Below are positions 6,762-14,745 of a stretch of DNA of 14,874 nt, piece after piece. Source of the stretch: Actinomycetota bacterium. GTDB taxonomy: Bacteria > Actinomycetota > Actinomycetes > S36-B12 > UBA5976. The notes beneath the pieces are model-generated. The model was given only the letters and a program-made list of their open reading frames with translations. It ran no database searches and was not told the DNA's origin. Location: the NCBI GenBank assembly GCA_009702945.1, contig WLGZ01000008.1, forward strand, positions 1-14,874. The letters are read 5' to 3'. A program made the position numbers and the translations under genes. Numbering within the stretch: position 1 is the stretch's first letter; the number at the start of each line of letters is the position of its first letter.

Positions 6762-7570
6762 TGATTGGTGCATCCCGCAATAGTTTGGCTTTGGTTCAGG
6801 GGACTCTTCGTTCCCGTTCCGGTCAGGGCGATCTGTCCGCTCTTTCTGCTGAGTTACTTGCGGCTGCCGATGTTTTGGCTGGAGAAAAATCCCTTCGTCA
6901 AAACTTGGCCGACAGCGGACAGCCAAGTGCAGTCCGTAGTGCTCTAATCAATGACGTGTTTGGGTCAAAAGTTAGCGCCCTAACCGTTGAGGTGCTTGGT
7001 GAAATTGTTGCTGCGCGCTGGTCTTCAGACACCGACTTGGTAGATGCTGTTGAGTTGCTTGGTTCCCAAGCTGCTTTTGTGGCTGCTGACAAGGCTGGAT
7101 CTCTGGATCGCGTGGAAAGCGAACTGTTTCACTTTGGTCGAGCAGTTCAGGCGTCGTCGGAGCTGCAAATGACCCTTACTGATCCATCACTTAGCGCTCA
7201 AACCAAGTCAGCAATTGTTGGTGACTTGATCGGAAGCAAAGTTGACTCAATCACTCTGGGTTTGATCAGGCATGTTGCTGGACATCTCCGCGGACGACGC
7301 GTTGATTCAGTCCTAGAAACACTTGGCAACCTAGCTGCCGAACAGCGCAATCAAGTAGTTGCTGAAGTTAGATCCGCAGTCTCGCTAGATGCCAATCAAA
7401 CTAGCCGACTATCTGCTGCGCTTTCGAAGATCACTGGCAAGAACGTAAGAATCAATGTGGCAATTGATCCATCTGTACTTGGTGGAATTTCAGTAACCAT
7501 CGGAGAAGACGTAATCGATGGTTCAATCGCCGCTCGACTTGAAAGTGCCCGCAGATCCTTGCTGGCATAG
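6761..7570 (+). CDS. atpH: F1Fo ATP synthase subunit delta, long actinobacterial form
   Basis: Delta (the OSCP homologue) caps F1 and joins it to the b stalk. At 269 residues it is much longer than the roughly 177 of E. coli but matches streptomycete delta. The C-terminal hallmark is clear: INVAIDPSVLGGISVTIGED (231-250), then VIDGSIAARLE. An internal duplication is visible: residues 44-79 align without gaps to 134-169 (90 apart) with 11 identities, including GSKV and the LxD pattern. This suggests the extra length is a second copy of the helical OSCP module. The ATG overlaps the atpF stop by one base (TAATG), so the two are translationally coupled. A 67-base gap follows before atpA. Confidence 0.94.
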   Translation: MIGASRNSLALVQGTLRSRSGQGDLSALSAELLAAADVLAGEKSLRQNLADSGQPSAVRSALINDVFGSKVSALTVEVLGEIVAARWSSDTDLVDAVELLGSQAAFVAADKAGSLDRVESELFHFGRAVQASSELQMTLTDPSLSAQTKSAIVGDLIGSKVDSITLGLIRHVAGHLRGRRVDSVLETLGNLAAEQRNQVVAEVRSAVSLDANQTSRLSAALSKITGKNVRINVAIDPSVLGGISVTIGEDVIDGSIAARLESARRSLLA

Positions 7571-7637
7571 CCCGAAAAGACCAAAGTAAACCCCACGAAT
7601 TAACAAGCAAGAACTAACAAGAAGAAAGCAGGACACC
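7571..7637 (+). promoter_or_regulatory. A-rich, T-poor leader before atpA
   Basis: The 67 bases between atpH and atpA contain 34 A and only 4 T, include the repeat TAACAAG twice, and show no inverted repeat. Such a stretch would be unstructured in RNA. It ends in the ribosome binding site AAGCAGGA a few bases before the atpA ATG. It probably lets ribosomes load onto atpA independently of atpH, consistent with the 3:1 alpha to delta ratio. Confidence 0.4.
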
Positions 7638-9269
7638 ATGACGGAACTCTCGATCCGCCCGGATGAGATCCGCGACGCTATTGCTCGCAATGTTGAGTCG
7701 TTTACGGCTGGAACTTCGCGCGAAGAAGTCGGACAGGTAACCCAGACCGGTGACGGTATTGCTCGCGTTGAAGGCTTGCATTCCGCAATGACTAACGAAT
7801 TGCTTGAGTTCGAGGGCGGCCTTAAGGGCCTTGCTCTGAACCTTGACGTTCGTGAGATCGGTGCTGTTCTTCTTGGAGATGGCTCAAAGATCGCTGAAGG
7901 TCAAAGCGTAAAGCGCACTGGCGAAATTCTTTCGGTTCCAGTTGGCGATGGCTTCCTAGGTCGCGTAGTTGATCCACTTGGTAACCCAATCGATGGTCTT
8001 GGTCCAATTGCAGCCGACGGTCGTCGCGCACTTGAAACTCAGGCACCAACTGTGGTTCAGCGCCAGCCAGTTAAGGAGCCGATGTTAACCGGCCTTAAGG
8101 CAATCGATGCGATGACAGCTATCGGACGTGGCCAGCGTCAGTTGATCATTGGTGACCGTCAGACTGGAAAGACTGCAGTTGCAATCGACACAATTTTGAA
8201 CCAGCGTGAAAACTGGAAGTCAGGCGACAAGAAGAAGCAGGTTAAGTGCATCTACGTTGCTATCGGCCAAAAAGGTTCAACGATTGCTGCTGTTAAGGGC
8301 GCACTCGAAGAATTCGGCGCAATGGAATACACAACAATCGTTGCTGCTCCAGCATCTGACCCTGCAGGTTTCAAGTACCTAGCTCCTTACACCGGTTCTG
8401 CAATTGGTCAGTACTGGATGTACAAGGGCGAGCATGTATTGATCATCTTTGATGACCTTTCAAAGCAGGCAGAGGCATACCGCGCTGTTTCCTTGCTTCT
8501 TCGTCGTCCGCCAGGCCGCGAGGCTTACCCAGGTGACGTTTTCTACTTACACTCACGTTTGCTAGAGCGTTGTGCAAAGCTTTCCGATGATCTAGGTGCA
8601 GGTTCCATGACCGGTCTACCAATCATCGAAACTAAGGCAAACGACGTTTCGGCATACATTCCAACCAACGTAATTTCCATCACCGATGGTCAGTGCTTCT
8701 TGGAATCTGATCTCTTCAACTCCGGTATTCGTCCAGCTATCAACGTAGGTATTTCGGTATCCCGCGTGGGTGGTTCAGCGCAGCCAAAGTCAATGAAGAA
8801 GGTTGCTGGTCGTCTACGTCTTGATCTAGCTCAGTACCGCGAACTAGAGGCATTCGCTGCTTTCGGTTCCGATCTTGATGCTGCATCAAAGGCACAGCTT
8901 GAGCGTGGTTCCCGCCTTGTAGAACTTCTAAAGCAGGGTCAGTACCAGCCACAGTCAATGGAGCGCGAAGCAGTTTCAGTTTGGTCCGGAACTTCTGGAA
9001 ATCTTGACGATGTTCCAGTTGAAGACATCCGTCGATTTGATGCGGAATTCCTAGATCACGTTGAGCGCAATCACAATGCAATCTTCGAATCAATTCGCAC
9101 ATCAACTGATCTTTCCGATGACAACATCAGTTCATTGGAAAAGGCAATTGGCGAATTCAAGAAGCAGTTCCGCACATCAGCTGGTAATTCACTAATCAAC
9201 GAAGCACCAGTTGCAGCAATCGAAGAAGCTGACATTGATGTCACTCAGATTGTGAAGGTCAAGGCTTAA
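7638..9269 (+). CDS. atpA: F1Fo ATP synthase subunit alpha
   Basis: The non-catalytic nucleotide-binding subunit of the F1 hexamer, 543 residues. The Walker A motif is GDRQTGKT (172-179), Walker B is LIIFDD (268-273), and the arginine finger that reaches into the beta active site is R376 in SVSRVGGSAQ. The family block PKSMKKVAGRLRLDLAQYREL follows. The protein runs 32 residues beyond FKKQF (ending at 511), an extension rich in acidic and hydrophobic residues and ending KVKA. Mycobacterial alpha also has a C-terminal extension, which limits ATP hydrolysis; whether this one acts likewise is unknown. atpG starts 2 bases after the stop. Confidence 0.97.
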   Translation: MTELSIRPDEIRDAIARNVESFTAGTSREEVGQVTQTGDGIARVEGLHSAMTNELLEFEGGLKGLALNLDVREIGAVLLGDGSKIAEGQSVKRTGEILSVPVGDGFLGRVVDPLGNPIDGLGPIAADGRRALETQAPTVVQRQPVKEPMLTGLKAIDAMTAIGRGQRQLIIGDRQTGKTAVAIDTILNQRENWKSGDKKKQVKCIYVAIGQKGSTIAAVKGALEEFGAMEYTTIVAAPASDPAGFKYLAPYTGSAIGQYWMYKGEHVLIIFDDLSKQAEAYRAVSLLLRRPPGREAYPGDVFYLHSRLLERCAKLSDDLGAGSMTGLPIIETKANDVSAYIPTNVISITDGQCFLESDLFNSGIRPAINVGISVSRVGGSAQPKSMKKVAGRLRLDLAQYRELEAFAAFGSDLDAASKAQLERGSRLVELLKQGQYQPQSMEREAVSVWSGTSGNLDDVPVEDIRRFDAEFLDHVERNHNAIFESIRTSTDLSDDNISSLEKAIGEFKKQFRTSAGNSLINEAPVAAIEEADIDVTQIVKVKA

Positions 9270-9271
9270 GC

Positions 9272-10180
9272 ATGGGAGCTCAACTCAGGGTCTACAGACG
9301 GCGGATCAAATCCGTCCAGTCGACCAAGAAGATTACGAAGGCTATGGAGCTAATTGCTTCATCGCGTTTCGTCAAGGCGCAACAGCGCGTTGAAGCTTCT
9401 TTGCCTTACACCCAAGAGCTACTTCGGGCGATTTCAGCCGCGGTATCTCATGGAAACAGCAAGGGCGCTTTGGTCTCTGAGGTTGAAAATCGAAAGCGCG
9501 CTGCGGTAATTCTGATCACTTCAGATCGCGGTCTTGCTGGCGCGTATTCCTCTGCCATCATCAAAGAAGGCGAAGGACTTAACGCGCTGCTTAAGGAAGA
9601 AGGCGTTACTCCTGAGCACTACTTAGTAGGACGTAAGTCAGTTGGGTACTACAAGTTCCGCGAGCGCAAGATTGCAAACTCGTGGACTGGTTTTACTGAC
9701 CAACCAACTTATGAAGATGCTAAGCGCATTGCTGCTGCAGTGTTTGAAGCCTTCAACTTGCCAACTGCTGAAGGTGGCGTAGACGAAATCCATTTGGTTT
9801 ACACGCACTTCGTAAACATGGCAGTGCAAGAAGTTCGAGTTCGTCGGATCCTTCCAGTAGAAATTCTTGAAGTTTCTAAAGCTGAGGCTTCCGAAAAACT
9901 TGATACCAAAGTTTTCCCACTTTATGACTTTGAGCCAAGCCCAGAAGCTGTGCTCGAAGCTTTATTGCCTCGATACGTCGAGAACATGATTTACACCGCA
10001 CTGTTGTTAGCTGCAGCCAGTGAACACGCCGCTCGTCGTCGTGCCATGAAGTCTGCATCTGACAATGCTGAAGAACTAATCCGCACACTTGCTCGTCAGG
10101 CCAACCAGGCCCGTCAGGCAGAAATCACCCAGGAAATCAGTGAAATCGTCGGCGGCGCCGACGCACTGGCTTCCGCATAA
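9272..10180 (+). CDS. atpG: F1Fo ATP synthase subunit gamma
   Basis: The central rotor shaft that turns inside the alpha-beta hexamer. The 302 residues show the two terminal helices that form the coiled-coil shaft: the N-terminal MGAQLRVYRRRIKSVQSTKK with KITKAMELIASSRF (about 1-33), and the C-terminal SEHAARRRAMKSASDNAEEL with ITQEISEIVGGADAL (about 250-300). A Rossmann-like middle domain contains ITSDRGLAGAYS. There is no clear gap or break. The start, 2 bases after atpA, has AAGG (9261-9264) inside the atpA end, so it is read largely by coupling. No cysteine-containing chloroplast-type redox loop is seen. Confidence 0.96.
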   Translation: MGAQLRVYRRRIKSVQSTKKITKAMELIASSRFVKAQQRVEASLPYTQELLRAISAAVSHGNSKGALVSEVENRKRAAVILITSDRGLAGAYSSAIIKEGEGLNALLKEEGVTPEHYLVGRKSVGYYKFRERKIANSWTGFTDQPTYEDAKRIAAAVFEAFNLPTAEGGVDEIHLVYTHFVNMAVQEVRVRRILPVEILEVSKAEASEKLDTKVFPLYDFEPSPEAVLEALLPRYVENMIYTALLLAAASEHAARRRAMKSASDNAEELIRTLARQANQARQAEITQEISEIVGGADALASA

Positions 10181-10197
10181 CCAGGGAGTAAGTAGAT

Positions 10198-11625
10198 ATG
10201 ACAACCACGACACAGACATCTGTCGGCCGAATCGCTCGCGTTACCGGTCCTGTTGTTGACGTTGAGTTTCCAGTCGAAGGCATGCCAGCGCTTTATAACG
10301 CGCTGGAAGTTGATGTTGACTTCGGTGATGGAGAAAAGCGTCTGCTAACTCTTGAGGTTGCCTTGCACATTGGCGACAACATGGTTCGCGCGATCTCGAT
10401 GCAGCCAACGGACGGTCTAGTCCGTGGCGCTGAAGTTCGCGACACCGGTGACTCAATCACAGTTCCAGTTGGTGACGTTACAAAGAGTCACGTATGGAAC
10501 ACACTTGGTAAGCCACTTGACGTGCCAGAAGCATCACTTGAAATCAAAGAGCGTTGGGGAATCCACCGTCCAGCGCCAACCTTTGATCAGCTCGAATCAA
10601 AGACTGAAGTTTTCTGGACAGGTATCAAAGTTATTGACTTGCTAACCCCTTACGTTAAGGGTGGAAAAATCGGCCTTATGGGTGGTGCCGGTGTAGGTAA
10701 GACTGTTTTGATTCAGGAAATGATCACTCGTGTTGCTAAGAACTTCGGTGGTGTATCGGTATTCGCTGGTGTGGGTGAACGTACCCGTGAAGGTAACGAC
10801 CTTTTCCTAGAAATGACCGAGTCCGGCGTTATCGCTGATACTGCGTTGGTATTCGGCCAGATGGATGAGCCACCAGGCACCCGTCTTCGCGTGGCTTTGT
10901 CAGCACTAACCATGGCTGAGTACTTCCGCGATGTTCAAAAGCAGGACGTACTTCTTTTCATCGATAACATCTTCCGCTTCACCCAGGCAGGTTCAGAAGT
11001 TTCAACACTTCTTGGCCGTATGCCTTCTGCTGTGGGTTACCAACCAACACTTGCTGATGAAATGGGTGTGCTTCAAGAGCGCATTACTTCAACTCGTGGC
11101 CACTCGATTACTTCACTTCAGGCGATTTACGTTCCTGCAGATGACTTGACCGACCCGGCTCCAGCTGCAACCTTCGCTCACCTTGATGCGAACACCGTTC
11201 TTAGCCGTCCGATTTCGGAAAAAGGTATCTACCCGGCTGTGGATCCACTTGATTCCAGCTCCCGTATTTTGGATGCCCGTTACGTTGGCGCCGAGCACTA
11301 CGCAGTTGCTGCCGAAGTTAAGCGAATTCTTCAGAAGGCTAAAGAACTTCAGGACATCATCGCCATTCTTGGTATCGATGAACTTTCCGAAGAAGACAAG
11401 ATCCTGGTTAACCGTGCCCGTCGTATTGAGCGCTTCCTGTCACAGAACATGTTCGTGGCTGAAGCCTTCACCGGCCAAAAGGGTTCCTTCGTTCCAGTTG
11501 AAGAAACTGTTGCTTCATTTAAGAAGCTAACTGAAGGTGAATACGATCACCTGCCAGAGCAGGCATTCTTCATGGCTGGTGGCATCGATGACGTTATCGA
11601 GAACGCCAAGAAGCTTCAGGGCTAA
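10198..11625 (+). CDS. atpD: F1Fo ATP synthase subunit beta
   Basis: The catalytic subunit that makes ATP from ADP and phosphate. The 475 residues contain Walker A GGAGVGKT (162-169, lysine K168), the general-base glutamate E194 in GERTREGND, Walker B LLFID with D256, and the C-terminal lever DELSEED within GIDELSEEDK. All catalytic residues are present. The 17-base gap after atpG holds a good ribosome binding site, GGGAG at 10184-10188, nine bases before the ATG, in keeping with the three copies of beta per one gamma. atpC follows after 2 bases. Confidence 0.98.
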   Translation: MTTTTQTSVGRIARVTGPVVDVEFPVEGMPALYNALEVDVDFGDGEKRLLTLEVALHIGDNMVRAISMQPTDGLVRGAEVRDTGDSITVPVGDVTKSHVWNTLGKPLDVPEASLEIKERWGIHRPAPTFDQLESKTEVFWTGIKVIDLLTPYVKGGKIGLMGGAGVGKTVLIQEMITRVAKNFGGVSVFAGVGERTREGNDLFLEMTESGVIADTALVFGQMDEPPGTRLRVALSALTMAEYFRDVQKQDVLLFIDNIFRFTQAGSEVSTLLGRMPSAVGYQPTLADEMGVLQERITSTRGHSITSLQAIYVPADDLTDPAPAATFAHLDANTVLSRPISEKGIYPAVDPLDSSSRILDARYVGAEHYAVAAEVKRILQKAKELQDIIAILGIDELSEEDKILVNRARRIERFLSQNMFVAEAFTGQKGSFVPVEETVASFKKLTEGEYDHLPEQAFFMAGGIDDVIENAKKLQG

Positions 11626-11627
11626 TC

Positions 11628-12035
11628 GTGTCTGAACTTAACGTTTCCGTCGTAGCTGTAGACCGTAGTATTTGGGTTGGACCAGCTAAGTCGATCGTTG
11701 CCAAGACTCCAGAAGGCGAGATCGGCATTTTGCCAGGTCACGAACCAGTGCTGTCTTTGTTAGTGAACGGCGTTGTTCGGATTGAACCTACTGAAGGTTC
11801 GAAAGTAGCAATTGCAGTTCACGGCGGTTTCGTAGCCATGGATTCGGACAACGTTCGCATCTTGGCTGAGACTGCTGAACTATCAAGCGACATCGATGTA
11901 GATCGCGCCCAGAAAGCTCTGGATCGCGCACGAGCAGCTGGTGAAGATTCGCCAGAGGCACTTGCTGCAGCACATCGCGCTGAAACTCGTTTGAAGGCAG
12001 CCGCAGCGGTTACCGCATCAGGAATGCATAACTAG
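11628..12035 (+). CDS. atpC: F1Fo ATP synthase subunit epsilon
   Basis: The small rotor subunit that couples gamma to the c ring and can block ATP hydrolysis. The 135 residues contain the N-terminal beta sandwich (about 1-85, with GEIGILPGHEP at 30-40) and a full two-helix C-terminal domain (about 90-130). The start of the C-terminal domain reads IDVDRA (89-94), matching the I(L)DxxRA pattern that binds ATP in epsilon subunits of several bacteria, so this one may sense ATP. It starts with GTG 2 bases after atpD with a poor ribosome binding site, expected for a single-copy subunit. A strong terminator follows. Confidence 0.95.
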   Translation: MSELNVSVVAVDRSIWVGPAKSIVAKTPEGEIGILPGHEPVLSLLVNGVVRIEPTEGSKVAIAVHGGFVAMDSDNVRILAETAELSSDIDVDRAQKALDRARAAGEDSPEALAAAHRAETRLKAAAAVTASGMHN

Positions 12036-12046
12036 TTCTATAACTT

Positions 12047-12078
12047 AAAAAGAGCCGAGATTTTTCTCGGCTCTTTTT
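12047..12078. terminator. Bidirectional intrinsic terminator, atpC / S8 protease
   Basis: A perfect 13-base inverted repeat, AAAAAGAGCCGAG (12047-12059) and CTCGGCTCTTTTT (12066-12078), with loop ATTTTT. The GC-rich 8-bp core GAGCCGAG is flanked by an A-run and a T-run, so it ends transcription in both directions: the atp operon from the left and the converging protease gene from the right. The final base of the T-run overlaps the protease stop codon region. Confidence 0.92.
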
Positions 12079-13747
12079 ATTTCACCTTGTAAGACTTTGA
12101 AGTTACTTTTTCACTTGGCGCAATGATTTGAACGCGGTAGGTGCCAGATCGACTTAACTTAACCTGAACCGAAGGTGTAGTCGTAATCTTAAGAACTGTT
12201 TTCCATTTCTTGCCAACTTTGCGTTGCACCCAAGTCTTCGATCCCGTTGGTGCAGTCACAACTACGGTTAATTTGCGCTTCTTTGCAACTTTGACACTGA
12301 GGGTTTCTTTGATTTTTGGAACCACTACGACTGGTGCAGTCTCAACTATCGGTGCCGGTTCAGGTGTTGGCTGGGGAGTAGGAGCAATGATTGCACCTGG
12401 TGTGATGACTTCAGGGGTTCCGCTAACCAGCACATCAACTGGTTGCGGTGTTGATGATGGGGTAGCACATACTGGGGTGGCGCATTCCAGTGAAGCAAAT
12501 GGATTGATAACACCTAGTCCATATCGACTTACCGAATAATCGGAATTTGATTTAACTGCAACAGATTCAATTGCTGTTCGAATTGTGGCTGGTGAAGTAC
12601 TGCCAGAGGCAGCGGTATTACGTTGAATTATCAGAGCTGCAAGCGCTGCAACATGTGGAGATGCCATAGAAGTTCCAGAAAGTCGCGCGTAACCAGTCCC
12701 AGTTGGCCAGCTTGAAAGGATTGCTGAGCCCGGAGCTGCAACATCTATATAGTTTCCAGAATTTGAATAGCTTGCAATGAGATTTGATTCCGTGGTGGCA
12801 GCAACGGCGATAGCGCCGGGATATGCGGCTGGGTAACTTGCTGCTGCTCCGGATCCACCATTTCCAGCAGCTGCAACGACGGTAACGCCGCTTGCTACTG
12901 CTTGCTCAACGGATATTCGAATCAAGGAATAATCCAAAGTTCCGCCAAGGGAAAGGTTGATTACCTTTGCGCCATTTGCAACTGCGTAATCAATTGCAGC
13001 TGCAATGTCAGAAAGCCAGCCAGAACCATCTGCACCAAGTACTCTGAGCGGCAAAATTGTCGCGCCAGGAGCTACACCAGTAATTCCAACTCCATCGTTC
13101 TTAGCTGCAATGATTCCGGCAACGTGAGTGCCATGTCCATTCTCATCCAGCACCCCAGTGCCACGACAAACATTGTTCGGACTGGTAACCCAATCGCAAC
13201 CATCAAGAACTTGACCACCGTTCAACTCTGGATTCTCTCGATCTACTCCAGAGTCGATAACGGCGACTTTAACGTTAGTTCCGGTAAAGGAGGTATGGAT
13301 TTCAGCTAGCCGCATTGCCGTGTAGTTCCATTGTGTATAGGAAGTTGTAGGTGCTGGAATAGCGGCGGCACCAATTGTAGGTTCGTCAATCAGCGAAATT
13401 TTCTCGTCAACTAAAACTGCAATGAAATCGGGATCACTGGAGGTTGCTCTTAGCGTGTAATCAAGTGCTGCTTTGGACTTTAGATTCAGCACTGAGGTTT
13501 CTGGCTGGTTGTTTTCTTCGGTAACAACAATGAGGCGTAAAGCACCATCTGCAATCTCAGTTGCTAATTCTTGATAGCTAGTGGCCTCAGCGCGGACACT
13601 TTCTTGCCAGTCTGATTCCGGTGCCGAAACATCAATGGCGTTAGCAGGGGAACTGGCCAGTGGGCTTAGCAAGAGTGCCATTGCCAACGAATAGGACATT
13701 AAGGTTCGCCGAGGACGCACTTGGCCATCCTTTATTTCAGCGCTCAT
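12077..13747 (-). CDS. Secreted subtilisin-type (S8) serine protease
   Basis: From the ATG at 13747 the protein has 556 residues. A signal peptide runs 1-37: basic VRPRR, a hydrophobic stretch LMSYSLAMALLLSPLA, and cleavage after ANA. A probable prodomain (about 38-135) precedes the peptidase domain (about 138-418) with the full triad: D165 in VAVIDSG, H205 in NGHGTHVAG, S360 in SGTSMASPH, plus oxyanion N296 in AAAGN. C184/C194 and C422/C427 may form disulfides. A Pro/Thr-rich linker (about 425-478) leads to a lysine-rich, probably beta-sheet domain (about 479-556), with no membrane anchor or LPXTG. AGGGAG lies 7 bases before the start; an upstream TTG at 13834 would spoil the signal peptide. 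Targets are unknown; external protein degradation is plausible. Confidence 0.92.
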   Translation of the reverse strand: MSAEIKDGQVRPRRTLMSYSLAMALLLSPLASSPANAIDVSAPESDWQESVRAEATSYQELATEIADGALRLIVVTEENNQPETSVLNLKSKAALDYTLRATSSDPDFIAVLVDEKISLIDEPTIGAAAIPAPTTSYTQWNYTAMRLAEIHTSFTGTNVKVAVIDSGVDRENPELNGGQVLDGCDWVTSPNNVCRGTGVLDENGHGTHVAGIIAAKNDGVGITGVAPGATILPLRVLGADGSGWLSDIAAAIDYAVANGAKVINLSLGGTLDYSLIRISVEQAVASGVTVVAAAGNGGSGAAASYPAAYPGAIAVAATTESNLIASYSNSGNYIDVAAPGSAILSSWPTGTGYARLSGTSMASPHVAALAALIIQRNTAASGSTSPATIRTAIESVAVKSNSDYSVSRYGLGVINPFASLECATPVCATPSSTPQPVDVLVSGTPEVITPGAIIAPTPQPTPEPAPIVETAPVVVVPKIKETLSVKVAKKRKLTVVVTAPTGSKTWVQRKVGKKWKTVLKITTTPSVQVKLSRSGTYRVQIIAPSEKVTSKSYKVK

Positions 13748-13882
13748 TTCTTGGCTCCCTAATTCTCTAAGTTTAACTAATGTCCGATTGCCTGGAATCC
13801 TGAAAATGTCCCGCAATAGCCAAGGTTCATCCAAGATTTACCGGGTTGTTGTCCTAAATAACCCAACCTCTAGGCTCAAGGT
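13748..13882. promoter_or_regulatory. Divergent intergenic region, protease / ribokinase
   Basis: These 135 bases separate two genes that point away from each other, so both promoters should lie here. The plus-strand promoter is clear and listed separately. For the protease a weak minus-strand candidate is TAAACT (plus coordinates 13770-13775) with ATTCCA 17 bases upstream (13793-13798), matching only 3 of 6 consensus bases. GGTTG and CAACC form a 5-bp interrupted repeat around the ribokinase -35, possibly an operator but short. No gene is seen. Confidence 0.4.
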
Positions 13883-13883
13883 A
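13849..13883 (+). promoter_or_regulatory. Leaderless promoter of the ribokinase gene
   Basis: A -35-like TTGTCC (13849-13854) and a -10 TAGGCT (13871-13876) are separated by 16 bases. The expected start point, seven bases after the -10, is the A of the ATG at 13883. No ribosome binding site fits, since AAGG is only one base from the ATG. This is the standard look of a leaderless actinobacterial gene. Confidence 0.55.
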
Positions 13884-14722
13884 TGACACCTCGCATTGCA
13901 GTAGTCGGCAGTATCAACGCCGATCTAGTGGTCCAGATGCCAAAGCTTCCAGGCCGCGGAGAAACGGTTAGCAGTGCCGAGCCAGCTTGGTTCCCTGGTG
14001 GCAAAGGCGCCAACCAAGCTGTTGCCGCTGCGCGCATGGGTGGAAACGTTTCTATGTTTGGCGCAATCGGCGCTGATGAACCAGGTCAGATGTGTTTATC
14101 CGCATTGAAACAAAGTGGAGTCAATGTTGACGCGGTGGTAAAGGTTTCATCTCCAACTAGCACCGCACTTGTCATGGTTGAACATTCAGGCGAAAACCAA
14201 ATCGTAGTTGCAGATGGTGCTAACCAATACGCATCTTTTGATGCAGCACAAATTTCCGCCGCAGACGCTGTCTTAGTTCAATTTGAAATACCTGAGTCAG
14301 TAATTGTTGAAGTTGGGAAAGCGGCCAAAGGTATTTTCTGCGTTAATGCAGCTCCAGTTCGCGAGTTATCTGATGAGCTGGCCGGTTTGATTGACGTCTT
14401 AATTGTTAACGAACATGAGTTTGCGCAACTTGGCGAACCAAAATCAGGCCTAGTGATTGTTACTGCTGGGTCAAAAGAAGTGGTTGCTTATCAAAATGGG
14501 GAAGTTGTCGCTAAGTCACAGCCACCAAAAGTAGAAGCTTTGGACACAGTGGGTGCAGGCGACACATTTGTAGGTGCATTCGTGGTCGCCTATGCATCAG
14601 GAAAAACAATTCCCGATTCATTAGATCTAGCATGTGCTGCTTCTGCTCTTTCAACGTTAAAGCTTGGTGCTCAATCTGGAATGCCAACAGCAAGTGAAGT
14701 AAACGAATTTTTCAATAAGTAG
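13883..14722 (+). CDS. rbsK: Ribokinase-family (PfkB) sugar kinase, probable ribokinase
   Basis: PfkB-family kinases phosphorylate sugars or nucleosides with ATP in the cytoplasm; ribokinase makes ribose-5-phosphate. The 279 residues carry the N-terminal GSINADLVVQMPKLPGRGET segment (9-28), the sugar-binding GGKGANQA (39-46) typical of ribokinase, the anion-hole signature DTVGAGDTFVGAF (221-233) with catalytic base D227, and IVTAGSK in the ATP site region. It is somewhat shorter than the usual 300-310 residues. The next gene, 23 bases on, is a nucleoside hydrolase, which releases free ribose, so ribose (or deoxyribose) is the likely substrate. Other PfkB substrates cannot be excluded. Expression is probably from a leaderless promoter. 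Confidence 0.85.
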   Translation: MTPRIAVVGSINADLVVQMPKLPGRGETVSSAEPAWFPGGKGANQAVAAARMGGNVSMFGAIGADEPGQMCLSALKQSGVNVDAVVKVSSPTSTALVMVEHSGENQIVVADGANQYASFDAAQISAADAVLVQFEIPESVIVEVGKAAKGIFCVNAAPVRELSDELAGLIDVLIVNEHEFAQLGEPKSGLVIVTAGSKEVVAYQNGEVVAKSQPPKVEALDTVGAGDTFVGAFVVAYASGKTIPDSLDLACAASALSTLKLGAQSGMPTASEVNEFFNK

Positions 14723-14745
14723 AGACATCTAAGTAAAGAGGAAAC

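Noticed and set aside
6228..7570. Mycobacterial-type fusion of b and delta
   Set aside because: A TAA stop separates the two frames, which overlap by only one base in different frames.
7818..7833. Inverted repeat GGCC-TTAA-GGGCC inside atpA
   Set aside because: It is short, lies in conserved coding sequence and is explained by codon choice.
12210..12539. 109-codon plus-strand open frame opposite the protease tail
   Set aside because: Its Gly/Val/Thr-rich composition simply mirrors the Pro/Thr-rich linker on the minus strand; no start signal.
12902..13309. 135-codon plus-strand open frame opposite the protease gene
   Set aside because: It lies wholly inside the conserved S8 catalytic domain on the other strand, has no ribosome binding site or recognisable domain, and is rich in Asn/Ser/Cys as expected of an antisense shadow.
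13748..13834. Longer protease start at a TTG codon
   Set aside because: It adds 29 residues before a normal signal peptide, and the ATG at 13747 has AGGGAG at the right distance.
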